Shown piece after piece: positions 50,639-61,400 of a stretch of 64,000 bases of DNA (position 1 is the stretch's first letter; each line of letters begins with the position of its first letter). Both the position numbers and the translations under genes were made by a program. This DNA is from Sulfopaludibacter sp035606355. Its GTDB lineage: Bacteria > Acidobacteriota > Terriglobia > Bryobacterales > Bryobacteraceae. The notes under the pieces are model-generated. The model was not told the origin of the DNA. It ran no database searches and saw nothing but the letters and a program-made list of their open reading frames with translations. The stretch covers positions 62,001 to 126,000 of the forward strand of contig DATNFO010000045.1 of assembly GCA_035606355.1 (NCBI GenBank), given 5' to 3'.

Positions 50639-50905
50639 CGTGCAACTAATTTTCGCACGGAGGCCTTTCAGGACGGAGCCGCGACAATCAGGGGTTACCT
50701 CCGACGGCGCACGTGCGCAGCGCGCGACTGCTGTGCAGAGACCGGAACCGTCCGCCCTAAGCCCATTCCTAATAGCCGCGGCAGCGCTCATGCGGGCTTC
50801 GACCCGTTACGGAGAAAAAATACCGAATTGCTTCCGTATCGCCGGCACCTGGCCCGTATGTGATTAATGCTGCTATCAGAGCCGTGACCGTAAGGGAGCG
50901 GTAAA

Positions 50906-50930
50906 GGGTGCTCGAACCCCGAATGCACCC
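50906..50930 (-). terminator. Weak candidate terminator of the kelch-Ig gene
   Basis: Read on the minus strand, GGGTGC and GCACCC (50930-50906) pair across a 13-nt loop and are followed by TTTAC. It lies about 50 nt after the stop of the gene ending at 50982. The short T-run and large loop make this a weak call. Confidence 0.3.
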
Positions 50931-50981
50931 CCCCCAGAAGAACACCCGGATTTTTCCCACGCCCCTCTATGACCCCAGCCG

Positions 50982-53900
50982 CTACTGGAACGTAACCGTA
51001 ACCGGACTGCTCGCCGTCCCGTTCACGGTCACCACCACCGGCACCGCGCCCGACCCCGCCAGCCCAGCCGGCAGCGGACCCACATTGATCTGATCCAGGC
51101 CCGCATACTGCAATTGCGGACCGGCGAACAACACCGGCACTGCCTGTCCGTTGATCGTCACCTTCACGCTCGACAATTTGACGTTGTCGAGACCGGTGCC
51201 GAACATCTCCAGGAAGTACGTGTGCCCGGAAACCAGATTGATCGCGCCGCTCAGCGGTTTCGCCGTCGACGTTCCATCAGCCGCCGTATCCACCACCACG
51301 CCGACCAGCGCGCCTGAGCCCGACGCATCCGCCGTGAACAGTCCCGGCGCTTCCCCTGCCACCGTAATCGAAAGCGAGAACAGCACGCTGAGGTTGTTGC
51401 TGATGCTCACAGTCGCCGGACCTGCGGCCAGCGCCGCCGGCATCACGAAGTTCACCTGCGTCGGCGAGACGTAATACAACTGCGCCAGCGTCGTATTGCC
51501 CTTGCTGTCCGTCACCGCGACGCTGACGCCGCCCAGCACAGTCTGCAGCGGGAACGTGCCCGAAACCGTCGATGTCGCCAGGTTGCTTCCCTTGATCGTC
51601 ACGATCTCGCCCGGTGCAAACACGCCGCCCGTAAACGATGCCGCGTTACCCGCGCTCGCTTCCAGGAATCCGTTGGACGCGCTGCCCAGAAAGTTGGAGT
51701 CTCCCGAATAGATCGCGATCACGCTATTGTTTCCTACCGGCACAGTCACGGTGGCCACACCGCTCGCCAGCGATGCCGACCCGAGAACGGCCTTGCTCGT
51801 GCCATCTACGAAACTCACGCTGCCGGTCGGCACGCCCACCGTGGAGCTCACCTTTGACGTCAGCACAATCTGATTCGGCAGCAGCGAAGGCACCGCGTTC
51901 AGCGTGGTCGAGGATGGCGCCTGGTTCACGGTCTGTGAAATCGCCGCCGAATGCGTCGCTGCCCACACCACATCTCCGGTATATGTCGCCGTGATCTGGT
52001 GCACGCCGGCATTCAACCCGCCGACCGTGATGTTCACCGAACCCGCCGCATTCACCGGATTGCCGATCGCCTGACCGCCGTCGAGCAACTGAACCTTGCC
52101 CGTGGGAGCCGGCATATTGCTATTACTGCCCGACAGCGTCACTTTAAAGGTCGCCGTCTGTCCGTACACCGGAGTTCCCGTCGACGCCACCGCTATCGAT
52201 GACGCCAGCCAGTTCACCACCACGCCGCACGTCGCCTTCGCGGGCGCATATACCTGGTCGCCCGAGTAGATCGCCGTGATCGTATGGCTGCCCGTGCTGA
52301 ACGTCTGCGGCATTGTTGCCACCGTGCCGGCCAGACTCACCGTACCAAGATCCTTCGTGCCGTCCAGGAACTGCACCGTACCCGTCGGCGCCGGGCCGCT
52401 GAACGTCGCCTGCACGACTGCTTGCAGCAGCGTCTGCTGTCCCGCGTTCACGATGGCCGGTGTCCCGCTAACCGTCACTCCTGCCAGACCGAGAGCCGGG
52501 CCGTTCAGCGCGACCAGCGCGGAAGTGCTTCCGACGAAGTTCCCGTCGCCCGAGTAAATTGCTGTGTACGCGCCCAACTGCGACGGCGTGAGCATGAAGG
52601 TCGCGGTGAATTGATTGCCCGTCGCGGCCACCGGCGCGAGTTGCGCGTATCCGATATTCTGCGTGCCGTTCCGCAGGAACGCGATCGTCCCGGTGGGAAC
52701 GCCGCCTCCCGGAGCATTTACCATCACCATCGCCACCAGCGTGTACGGCGCGATCGTGGTTAGCACGATGTTCGTACTCGCCTTCGCAACCGTAACCGTG
52801 GATGCCGTCGAGGTGCTGCTCGTGAATCCCGCGTTAGGCGCCTGATATGCCGCCGTGATGCTGTGGCGGCCCACCGTCAGGCTGCTGGTGGAATAATTCG
52901 CGCTCGTCGAAAGCCCCACCATGGATAGCACGGTTCCGCCATCGGCAAACGTGATGTTGCCGTTCGGCAGCGGCGCAGTCGCCGGCGCATTCACCGTCGT
53001 GTTGGCGGTGAACGTCAGGAACTGGCCGTAAACCGCATTCAGCGGAGCCGGGGAAACTGTCGTCGTGGTGCCCAGCGCGTTGACCACCTGCGTGGCGCCG
53101 CCGCCGTTCGATGCCGCATAATTCGCATCGCCCGAGTACGTGACGGACACGCTGTTGCTGCCGGCCAGTAGCGGACCGGGCTGACTTGTGCTCGGCTGCA
53201 CGGGAATGGTCGCCGCGGCCGTATTGCCTGTGCCCGAAATCGATGTGACGAACGAGAGCGGCGTGCCGTTAATCAGCAGGGTCACTGTTCCCGTAGGCGC
53301 AATCGCGCCTGTGCCCGTCACTCTCACCGTGTACGTCACCGTCTGGCCGTAGAACGAGGGGTTCGGGCTTGACGAGATCACGCTGACGGTGCTCGGGAAA
53401 GGAGTCACCACTTGCTGGAGTTGAGCGCTGCTGCCCGAGTAGTTCCCGTTCGCCGGCGTAAACGTAGCCGTGACGTTATGCGCCGCCGCTGACACCGGCA
53501 GTGCCGACGTCGTGCAAGCCACCACACCCACGCCTGCGACGTTTGTCGCGGGACAGCTGGCGATCGCGCCGCCGTCGGAGAGGAAAGTGACCGTGCCGGC
53601 GAGCCCCAGGGGAAGTCCCGGCGTCGACAGAGTGGCGGTGAAAGTCACCAAACTTCCGGCCTGCGCTCCGCCCGGAGCGCTGGAGCCCAGCGTAAGAGAC
53701 GTGGACGCCGCCGCCACAACGAAACCAGGAAGTGTCGCGGCCGGCGAGAAGGGCGTGTAATTGGTGTCTCCCAGATAGTTCACCTGAACCGTATAGGAAC
53801 CCGCCGCCAGCAGCAGGCTGCCGCTGGCGGTCGAGGTGCACGAACTGACGCATGTGACATCCGTCGGCGTGAGCGCTATCGGAGCCGTAGTCAAGTTCCC

Positions 53901-55220
53901 CGCTGAGAAGGTGACGCTTCCACTCGGCGCGGCCAGTCCTGCCGCACCCAACACCGTCACGGAGAAGACCGAATTATTTCCGTTCACCGGACTGTTTGCC
54001 GTCACGTTGGCCGAAACGATCGGCACCGGGCCCTTCGGCGCGGGAGTCAGCGGGAACACTGCCGTCGAGACGCCGTCTGTGGCATCCACGGCGTCTGCGC
54101 CGCTCGAAACCGATCCCTCGAGGTTGAGGCTCACATTGCCCGATCCATCCGCGGTCGTGGTGGTCGTAAAAATAGGATTGCCCTGCGTGCGCACGTGCAC
54201 TTGCACCTGCGCGTTCGCCAGCCAGCCCTCGCCGGAAATCGTCACCGGCTTGCCCGCGTGGCCGGCGCCGCGCAGCGTCGCGTAACCGAACGCTTCCGTC
54301 GCCCCGATCGCGCCCGAAGCGTCCTGGCCGCCCGTCAGCAGCACCGTTCCCGATCGCGGAATCAGTGCCGCCGCGCGGTAGCGCGCACTGGAGAGCGGAG
54401 AAGCCGTCGAGAACGAGCCCGTCAGCGGGTTGTACAATTCGCTGCCCGCGATCGCGCCGCCGCGGTTCCGGCCGCCGGCGATCAGCACCTGGCCATTGTC
54501 CGTGAGCAGCACCGCGGAATGATCCGCGCGCGCCGTTTGCAGATTACCGGCAGACGCGCTCACTTTCATTTTGGGGTTATAAATTTCCGCGGAAGAGATC
54601 GGCGTGCCCGCTTCGCCGATTCCGCCTGTAATCAGGATTGTGCCGTCCAGTAGCGGTGTCGCCGCGGCGTGCGACCGTGCCGTCAGCAGCACTCCGCCCG
54701 CCGTCACCGAGTTCGTCACCGGGTCGAAGATGTCGATCTGTCGCGATGCCCGGCCGCGATCCAGCCCTCCCGCCAGGAGAATCCGGCCATCAGCCATCGT
54801 CGCCGTCGCGTCACCCGCGTGCCGGGCCGGAGCCCCGCTGCCACGCGACCATGTGCCCGTCGCCGGATTGAAGGTCTCCGACGAGTGCACTGCCGCCGTC
54901 CCGTAGCCGCCCCACACCCCAATGCGGCCGTCGGGAAGCGCCGCGCAAACGGCCTGACTTCGCCCTTCCAGCAGCGGCGCGGCCTTCGCCGCGGCGCCCG
55001 ACGCGTCATAGACCTCCACAGCAGCAACATCTCCATTGGCCGCCTGACCGCCGGCCAGCAGGGTTTCGCCGCCGGGCAGTGTTACGGCGCAAGCGCCGCT
55101 CCGCGCCGACCCGGTAGTGCCGAGCGGCGTCCAGCGATTTACAGCCGCCGGCTGCCCGAAGGCCGGGATCTGAGAAAGAATCAGGGTAAGAGTAGCGACG
55201 AATAGCGGTTGGCGTGACAC
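50982..55220 (-). CDS. Secreted kelch-propeller / Ig-repeat protein with Solibacter-type C-terminal domain
   Basis: Protein of 1412 aa. GTG start at 55220 with AGAGAGG 8 nt upstream; signal peptide SRQPLFVATLTLILSQIPAFG. Residues about 30-335 hold six kelch-like units (LLAGGQAANGDV, VWGGYGTAAVHSSETFNPATG, LAGGLDRG, ITGGIGEAG, IAGGRNRGGAIAGSELYNP, LTGGQDASG), probably one beta-propeller. Eight bacterial Ig-like repeats follow (about 400-1160; recurring pattern TYSGDANY), then a TIGR03437-like C-domain of about 230 residues (FAPGEIVTIKGSNLA, LYYVSPTQVNFVMP, GPQLQYAGLDQINV). A surface adhesion or carbohydrate-binding role is likely. Same strand as, and downstream of, the giant Ig protein. Confidence 0.85.
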   Translation of the reverse strand: MSRQPLFVATLTLILSQIPAFGQPAAVNRWTPLGTTGSARSGACAVTLPGGETLLAGGQAANGDVAAVEVYDASGAAAKAAPLLEGRSQAVCAALPDGRIGVWGGYGTAAVHSSETFNPATGTWSRGSGAPARHAGDATATMADGRILLAGGLDRGRASRQIDIFDPVTNSVTAGGVLLTARSHAAATPLLDGTILITGGIGEAGTPISSAEIYNPKMKVSASAGNLQTARADHSAVLLTDNGQVLIAGGRNRGGAIAGSELYNPLTGSFSTASPLSSARYRAAALIPRSGTVLLTGGQDASGAIGATEAFGYATLRGAGHAGKPVTISGEGWLANAQVQVHVRTQGNPIFTTTTTADGSGNVSLNLEGSVSSGADAVDATDGVSTAVFPLTPAPKGPVPIVSANVTANSPVNGNNSVFSVTVLGAAGLAAPSGSVTFSAGNLTTAPIALTPTDVTCVSSCTSTASGSLLLAAGSYTVQVNYLGDTNYTPFSPAATLPGFVVAAASTSLTLGSSAPGGAQAGSLVTFTATLSTPGLPLGLAGTVTFLSDGGAIASCPATNVAGVGVVACTTSALPVSAAAHNVTATFTPANGNYSGSSAQLQQVVTPFPSTVSVISSSPNPSFYGQTVTYTVRVTGTGAIAPTGTVTLLINGTPLSFVTSISGTGNTAAATIPVQPSTSQPGPLLAGSNSVSVTYSGDANYAASNGGGATQVVNALGTTTTVSPAPLNAVYGQFLTFTANTTVNAPATAPLPNGNITFADGGTVLSMVGLSTSANYSTSSLTVGRHSITAAYQAPNAGFTSSTSTASTVTVAKASTNIVLTTIAPYTLVAMVMVNAPGGGVPTGTIAFLRNGTQNIGYAQLAPVAATGNQFTATFMLTPSQLGAYTAIYSGDGNFVGSTSALVALNGPALGLAGVTVSGTPAIVNAGQQTLLQAVVQATFSGPAPTGTVQFLDGTKDLGTVSLAGTVATMPQTFSTGSHTITAIYSGDQVYAPAKATCGVVVNWLASSIAVASTGTPVYGQTATFKVTLSGSNSNMPAPTGKVQLLDGGQAIGNPVNAAGSVNITVGGLNAGVHQITATYTGDVVWAATHSAAISQTVNQAPSSTTLNAVPSLLPNQIVLTSKVSSTVGVPTGSVSFVDGTSKAVLGSASLASGVATVTVPVGNNSVIAIYSGDSNFLGSASNGFLEASAGNAASFTGGVFAPGEIVTIKGSNLATSTVSGTFPLQTVLGGVSVAVTDSKGNTTLAQLYYVSPTQVNFVMPAALAAGPATVSISNNLSVLFSLSITVAGEAPGLFTADASGSGALVGVVVDTAADGTSTAKPLSGAINLVSGHTYFLEMFGTGLDNVKLSSVKVTINGQAVPVLFAGPQLQYAGLDQINVGPLPAGLAGSGAVPVVVTVNGTASSPVTVTFQ

Positions 55221-55380
55221 CTTGAATACCTCTCTGGTAAAGCACTTTGACAGTTAGCGTGCCTGCAAGCGCGGCCTGTGCGCCGTCAGCGGAATCCGCC
55301 GTGCTCGCCTGCTCACTGGCCCTGCGATAAGTGGGGGCCTCCACTGGCCTGCCGGATACCTTCCGGCTATATCCCGGGGA
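55221..55380 (-). other. Possible structured leader upstream of the kelch-Ig gene
   Basis: On the minus strand this 160-nt leader contains several hairpins: GCCGGA-AGGTA-TCCGGC, AGTGG-aggccc-CCACT, and GCGGA-T-TCCGC. It ends with the AGAGAGG ribosome site. No known riboswitch consensus was recognised. It may simply be GC-rich untranslated DNA. Confidence 0.25.
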
Positions 55381-55396
55381 AGTAAATCAAGTGTGC

Positions 55397-55426
55397 AAAA
55401 AAGGGGCAGAGCCGAAGCTCTGCCCC
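55397..55426 (-). terminator. Rho-independent terminator of the giant Ig-repeat gene
   Basis: Perfect 10-bp stem GGGGCAGAGC/GCTCTGCCCC with a 4-nt loop (55403-55426). On the minus strand it is followed by six T (complement of A 55397-55402). It lies 29 nt beyond the stop codon at 55455. It separates the giant gene from the kelch-Ig gene, which should therefore have its own promoter. Confidence 0.9.
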
Positions 55427-55454
55427 CGGTATTTCATTCTGCCGCCATCCGTTG

Positions 55455-58400
55455 TTACTGGATGGTTACGGTGACCGTGTTCGCGGCCTGACCGTTGACA
55501 GTGAGTACGATGTTTACAGTGCCGGCGCCCTTCAGGCTCGCCGGAATCTGAACGTCCACCTGGTCCAGGCCCGGATACTGCGGCTGAGCACCGGCGTACA
55601 GCACCGGCACGCTCTGGCCGTTGATCGTGGCCGTAACCTGCTGGCCCGTCGCGTAGCGGATACCTGTACCATACAGTTCCAGGTAGTAGGAATCCGTCGT
55701 ATTCATCGAGATCGCGTTGGCGATCCACGAGCTGCTCACTGCGTTGTAAGCAGCGGTGTTAGACCGGGTCTGGTTTCCGCTCGGAGCCACGTCAAGGAGC
55801 ACCGCTTGCGCGATTCCCTGGCCGTTCTGGTTGGCGGTGAAAATACCCGGCGCCGTCTTGGTCACCAGGACGATTCCCGAAGCCGTCGCGCCGCCGGAGT
55901 TGGTTACCGTGATGGTCGCCAGGCCCACCGCCGTGCTGGTCGGCATCAGGAAGTTGATCTGGCTCGGCGATACGAAGTACAGGGGCGCCTGGAGCTGCAC
56001 TCCGGCGCTATCCGTCACTGTCACCGTCAGGCCGGCGAGCGACGTGGGCAGCGGCAGCGTTTGCGCGGTCAGCGTGGTGTTCACCAGGTTATCCACGAAG
56101 ATGGCTACCGCGCCGTCCGGCGAGAAGTTCGTCGAGCTATAACCGGCCGCGTTGGTCACCGCGATCTCCGTTCCGAACACGCTCTGCGGTTGCGCCGGGG
56201 AGGTGCTCGTGGCGAAGTAGTTGTCGCCCGAGTAGGTGGCGGTCAGGAGGCGCGGGGCGCCCGCCTGGCTCAACTGGCTGGTGGTCAGCGTCGCCGTGTA
56301 GACGCCGCCGATCATCGTCAGCGGAGCCGTGCCCAGCACGTTGTTGCTCGTGCTGTCCACGAACTGCACGGTTCCGGTCGGAGCGCCGGCGCCCGGTGTG
56401 GGCACCGATACTACCGCCGTCAGGGTCACCTGCTGATTTGAGGTGGAAGAGCCCGGCAGAGCAGCCAGCGTCGTCACCGTCGGCGCCTTATTGACGGTTT
56501 GGGTGACGGCCGCGGAGTTGCTCGTTGCGAAGCTCACGTTGCCGATGTACTGCGCGACAATGTTGTGCGTTCCCGGAGCCAGGCTCGGAATCGTGATCTG
56601 CGTCGTGCCGTTGGCGATGTTCACAGCTTCACCGAGTGCCGCCGTGTTGTCGTACAACTGCACCAGGCCTTGCGCGGGAACCGTGCCGGGATATGCAACC
56701 CCGGTGGTCACCGTGAAGGTTACCGGCTGGCCCCAGACACTCGGGTTAGCCGAGCTCACCACTTGCGTGGTCGTCTGCGCCAGGTTGACGGTCTGCGGAA
56801 CGAAGGCGCTGGTAGTGCCGGTCCAGTTGCCGTCGCCGCCGTACACCGCGCTGATGTAGCGGAGTCCCGTGCCCAGCGTCGCCGTGCTGAAGGTTGCCAC
56901 ACCGCTCGAAAGCTGGCCTACGCCGATCTGGTTGGAGCCGTCGAAGAAGGCCACCTGACCGCTCGGATAGGCTACGCCGGCCGGCGGTACGGGGCTGATC
57001 TGCGCCGTGAACGTCAGCACCTGGCTGGCGACCGCGCTCGGCGCGCTCGTAATCAGGCTGATCGAGCTCGGAATCTTATTGACGATTTCCGCGATCGTCG
57101 GCGAAACGAACGGCTGGAAGTTGGTGTCGCCCGGATAGCTGACCGCGATGCTGTGGTTCCCTACCGGGAGCATACCCGTATACGTCGCCTGTCCGCCCAC
57201 CAGGGTCACGACGGCCAGGTTGTTGGCGCCGTCGAAGAAGGTCACCTGACCCGTCGGGGTGCCGGTTCCCGGAGGCAGCGGAGTCACCGTCGCGGTAAAC
57301 GTCACCTGTTGTCCGTAGAGTGAGGGGTTGATGTTGTTCGTCAGCGTGATGGTCACCGCCGGCTTGGAAACCGCCTGCGTTACCGTCGTCGAGGTGCTGG
57401 TCACGTAGTTGTTGTCGCCCGAGTACACGGCCGTCAACTGCAGGTTGCCTTGCGGCAGAGCCTGCGGCAGCAACGATGCCGTGAACTGGTTGGCGGCGTT
57501 CTGGCCCGCGGCCGGCACCAGTTGGGCCGTGCCCAGCAGCACCGGAGTAGAAGCAACCGTGTTGTAGAAGTTCACCGTACCGGTCGGCGTTCCGCTTCCC
57601 GGAGGATTCACTGTCAGAATCGCGGTCAGCGTCACCTGCTGGCCCACCACGGACGAGTTCGTCGAGGATGTCAGCACGATCGACGTCGGAGCCTTGCTCA
57701 CCACCTGCTGCAGAGCATTGGGCGCCGTAATCGGCGAGTTGCTGACGTTGTAGTTGCCGTCGCCCGAGTATGTGGCCGAGATGATGTTGGTGCCTACCGG
57801 CAGCGGCGTCACGCCGTTGCTCGGCACTGCCAACACCGCCGAAGCCACTCCGCCGTTCACGCTGATCGGAGCCGATCCGATCGGCGTGCCATTGCTCGAG
57901 AACGTCATCGTCCCCGTCGGAGCCACGCCCACGCCGGTGCCGACCACCGTCGCCGTGAAGGTCACCGTTTGTCCGACCACCGATTGCGACGGGCTCACAC
58001 CCGTGCTGGAGATGATCGTCGTCGTGCTGCCGGCCTTGCCGACCGTCAACTGCGATGCCGCCGACGTGCTGGCCTGGAAGTTCGTATCGCCGCCGTACAC
58101 CGCGACGATGTTATGCGCGCCGATGACCGGGTTGGCCAGGGGAGAGGTCGCCGCGATCGTCAGCGACGCCGTTCCCGCAACCACCGAACCCGTGCCGAGT
58201 ACCGGACCCGTCGAGCCGCCGTCGTAGAACGTCACCGTTCCGCTCGGAGCGCCCGCGCCAGGCGTGTTCACGGTCACCGCGGCCGTGATCACGATGCCGT
58301 TCTGGCCATACGTAACCGCTGCCGGGTTGATGTTGGAGATGGTCGACGTGGTGGCTGCCTTGTTGACCACCAGGGTGGCCGAACCGCTGGTCACCGCACC

Positions 58401-61400
58401 GAAGTTCGCATCGCCGTTGTACTTCGCTGTGATCGCCGTATGCGAGCCCACGCTCAGCAGGACGCCCGTCAGCGTCGCGGTTTCCGATCCCGAAGGAATC
58501 GCTACCGGGCTGCCGCCGATTGCCGTGGCGCCGTCGAAGAACGTCACCGTTCCGGTCGGGATGCCGTTGCTCGGCAGAACCGCCGGAGTCACCGTCACGC
58601 TCAGCGTCACCGGCTGGCCCCAGACTGCCGGACTCGCCGAAACCGTAACCCCGCTGATGTTCGTGGTCGAACCCTGCACCGTCTGTGCGAAGGCCGGAGC
58701 GTTCACGCTGGTCGAGTAATTGCCGTCGCCGTTGTAGGTCGCGGTGATGGAGTGCACACCGTTCCCTAGCGGCGGAGCCGAAACCGTAAGTTGGGCAGTC
58801 GCCGTTCCGGCAGCGCCCGCCAGGTTGACCACGCTCAGGACGGTGGAGCCATCCTGGAACTGGACGTTGCCTGTCGGAGTAACGCCGTTCACGCCCACCA
58901 CCGTAGCCGTGAAGGTTACCGGCGCGCCGTAGTTCGACGGGTTCGCGTTGGAAGACACCGTAACCGTCGGACCCGGCTTGCCGACGTTCTGTACCAGCAG
59001 CGCCGAAGTGCTGCCGTTGACGTTCGCGTCGCCGGAGAACTGCGCCGTGATGTTATAGGACCCGGCGGTGGCGAAGGCCGTGCTGCAAGCCGCCACACCG
59101 GCTGCGTTGACCACGACTCCCGTGCAGGCCGGCGAAATCGGGCTGGCCGCATTGAAGAAGGTCACTGTCTGTGCTGTGTTCAGCGGGCTCTCGCCGCCCG
59201 GCAGAGTCACCGCGGCCGTGGCCTGGAAGGTCACCGACTGGCCCGGCTGTGAGTTATTGGTCGGAGTCGTGAGGTTGCTCAGCAGCACGCTGCTGTTCGC
59301 CTTCACTACGTTGAACGCGAGAGGAGTCACCGTGCCCAGCGTGTACGTCGGATCGGTGCTCAGACCCTGTATGCCGATGCTGTGGCCGCCCACCGCGAAA
59401 TTCGGGGTGCCGCCGATGGACGTCGGCAGTGTGCAAGTCGCCGCATTCGCCGTAACCGTTTGGCTGCCGCAGCCGGTGATGGCTCCGCCGGCGTCCGTGA
59501 ACGCTACCGTGTCGCCATTGGTCAAGCCCGCGCCGCCCACGGTCGAGAAGAGCGCCGTCAACTGAATCGGCTGTCCGTACAGCGCGTTCGTTCCGAGCGG
59601 CAGGCTCGCAATGGTAGCCGAGCTCACCGTCACGTTCGTCGCCGCCTTGCCGATCGTGATCGTCGTGTTGAATGTCGCCGAATTGTAGTTCGCGTCTGCC
59701 GCGATGGTGAACGTCAGGTTCAAGCCCGCGCCCACACCGATGGAGGTCGGAACCGCCACGGGCGTCGGAATGCCGAACGTGTAGTTCGCCGTCGTGCTCG
59801 CCGGGGCTCCGATCACCGCGCTGCCGATCGCAGTCGCGCCGCTCGCGGCCGTAACCGCGCCCGTCGGAGCTGCGAAGCTGCTGCCGACCTGCGCCACGCC
59901 CGCGGCCGTGATCGCGCCGGTCGTCAAACCGCCGCCGAAGGTAACCGTGAACGGAGCGCCGCCGACGGAGAGCGTCGGGGTGGCCTTCTGCATCGTCACG
60001 CTCTGGCTCGCCGGAACCGAGGAGTTCGAGGAGCTATAGTTCGAATCGCCCTGGAACACGGCCGTAATCGTATGCGTTCCGCCGCCGAGCGCCACGTTCC
60101 CAAGAGTCGCCAGCCCGTTGGCGTTGTTCGGAACCGGGCAAGCCGCTTGTCCGCCGCCGCCGCACAGTGTGGCGCCGTTATCGAGGAACACCACCGTGCC
60201 GGCAATCGGCGAGTTCAACGGGAACGTGAGTCCCTGCGCCGACACCGTCGCCGAAAGACTGGTAATGGCGCCGTAGGTGTAGCTATTGCCCGCGCTCGAA
60301 GTCAGGCCCGTCGTCGAGGTCGGCGTGCCGCCCACCGTGACGGACTTCGCAATCGAAGTGCTCGCGTTGAACTGCGTGTTGTCGGTCGGCGTGAACGTCG
60401 CCACCATCTGGTGGTTGCCCAGACCGAAGTTCCCGATACCCGTGTACTGGATCGTGCACGTTCCCTGGCCGCTGGTCAGCGTGATCGTCACCGGAGCGCA
60501 GATCGAGTTCCCGTTGTCGGTCACCTGAGCGGTGCCCACCGGGGTCACCGGAGTGCCGCTCACTGTCACCGTATACGTAACCATCTGTCCCACCGTCGGA
60601 GTGGACGTGCTCGGCACAATCACCGTCGTCGTCGACTCGGGATTGATCACCTGAGTCAGGCTCAGAGGCGTCGCGTTGGAGCTGAAGTTGATGTCGCCCG
60701 TGTATCCGCCGATCGCCACGGAAATCGTGTGGCTGCCCGGGGTCAGGGTCGATGTCGTGAGGCTCGCCGTCCCGTTGACCACCGTCACCGTTCCAATCGA
60801 GTTGGCGCCGTCCTTGATGGTCACCGATCCGCCGGGGCTCGATCCCGGAATCGCCGGATTCGCCGCCACCGTGAACGTGAACGTCACGTTGGTGCCGGGG
60901 TTCACCGGGCTTGCGCTGCTGCTCAGCGTGAAGTTTTCATTGGCGGACGAAACCGCCACGATGATCACCTGGCCGCCGGTCGGGTCGTTGAGATAGTTGC
61001 TGTCGCCCGCGTACGTGAACACCACCTGCTGAGCGTTGCCGGTAACGAATACCGACGCCGGAAGCAGCGTGGAAGTCAGCGTCGCTTTGCCCGTGCCGTC
61101 GATCTGATACGTGCCGACCGTCGTGTTGCCGATCGTCGCCACCACCGAACCGGTCGGGAATGCGCAAGTCGGGCAAGCTTGCGTGAACTGCACCTTGGAA
61201 GCGCCGCCGAAAATCGCGCTGCCATACTGGACCGTGCCGAAGATCGGTTCGGAAACCTGCGTTCCCGTAAAAGTCGGCGCCGGATCCTTCTTATTCACCG
61301 TAATTGTCAGCGTCCCCGAGACCGGGCTGGCGCTGTAGCTGCTGTCTCCGGTGAACTGCGCCGTAACGGAGTGCGATCCGCCGGCCAGCAGGACTGCCGG

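Noticed and set aside
50881..50940. tRNA-like GGTTCGAG sequence on the minus strand near 50915
   Set aside because: No acceptor stem, D-arm or anticodon arm can be drawn around it; it falls in the loop of a weak hairpin.
50769..50960. 63-residue minus-strand open frame in the gap before the kelch-Ig gene
   Set aside because: GTG start without a ribosome site, no recognisable motif, and low-complexity flanks; not supported as a gene.
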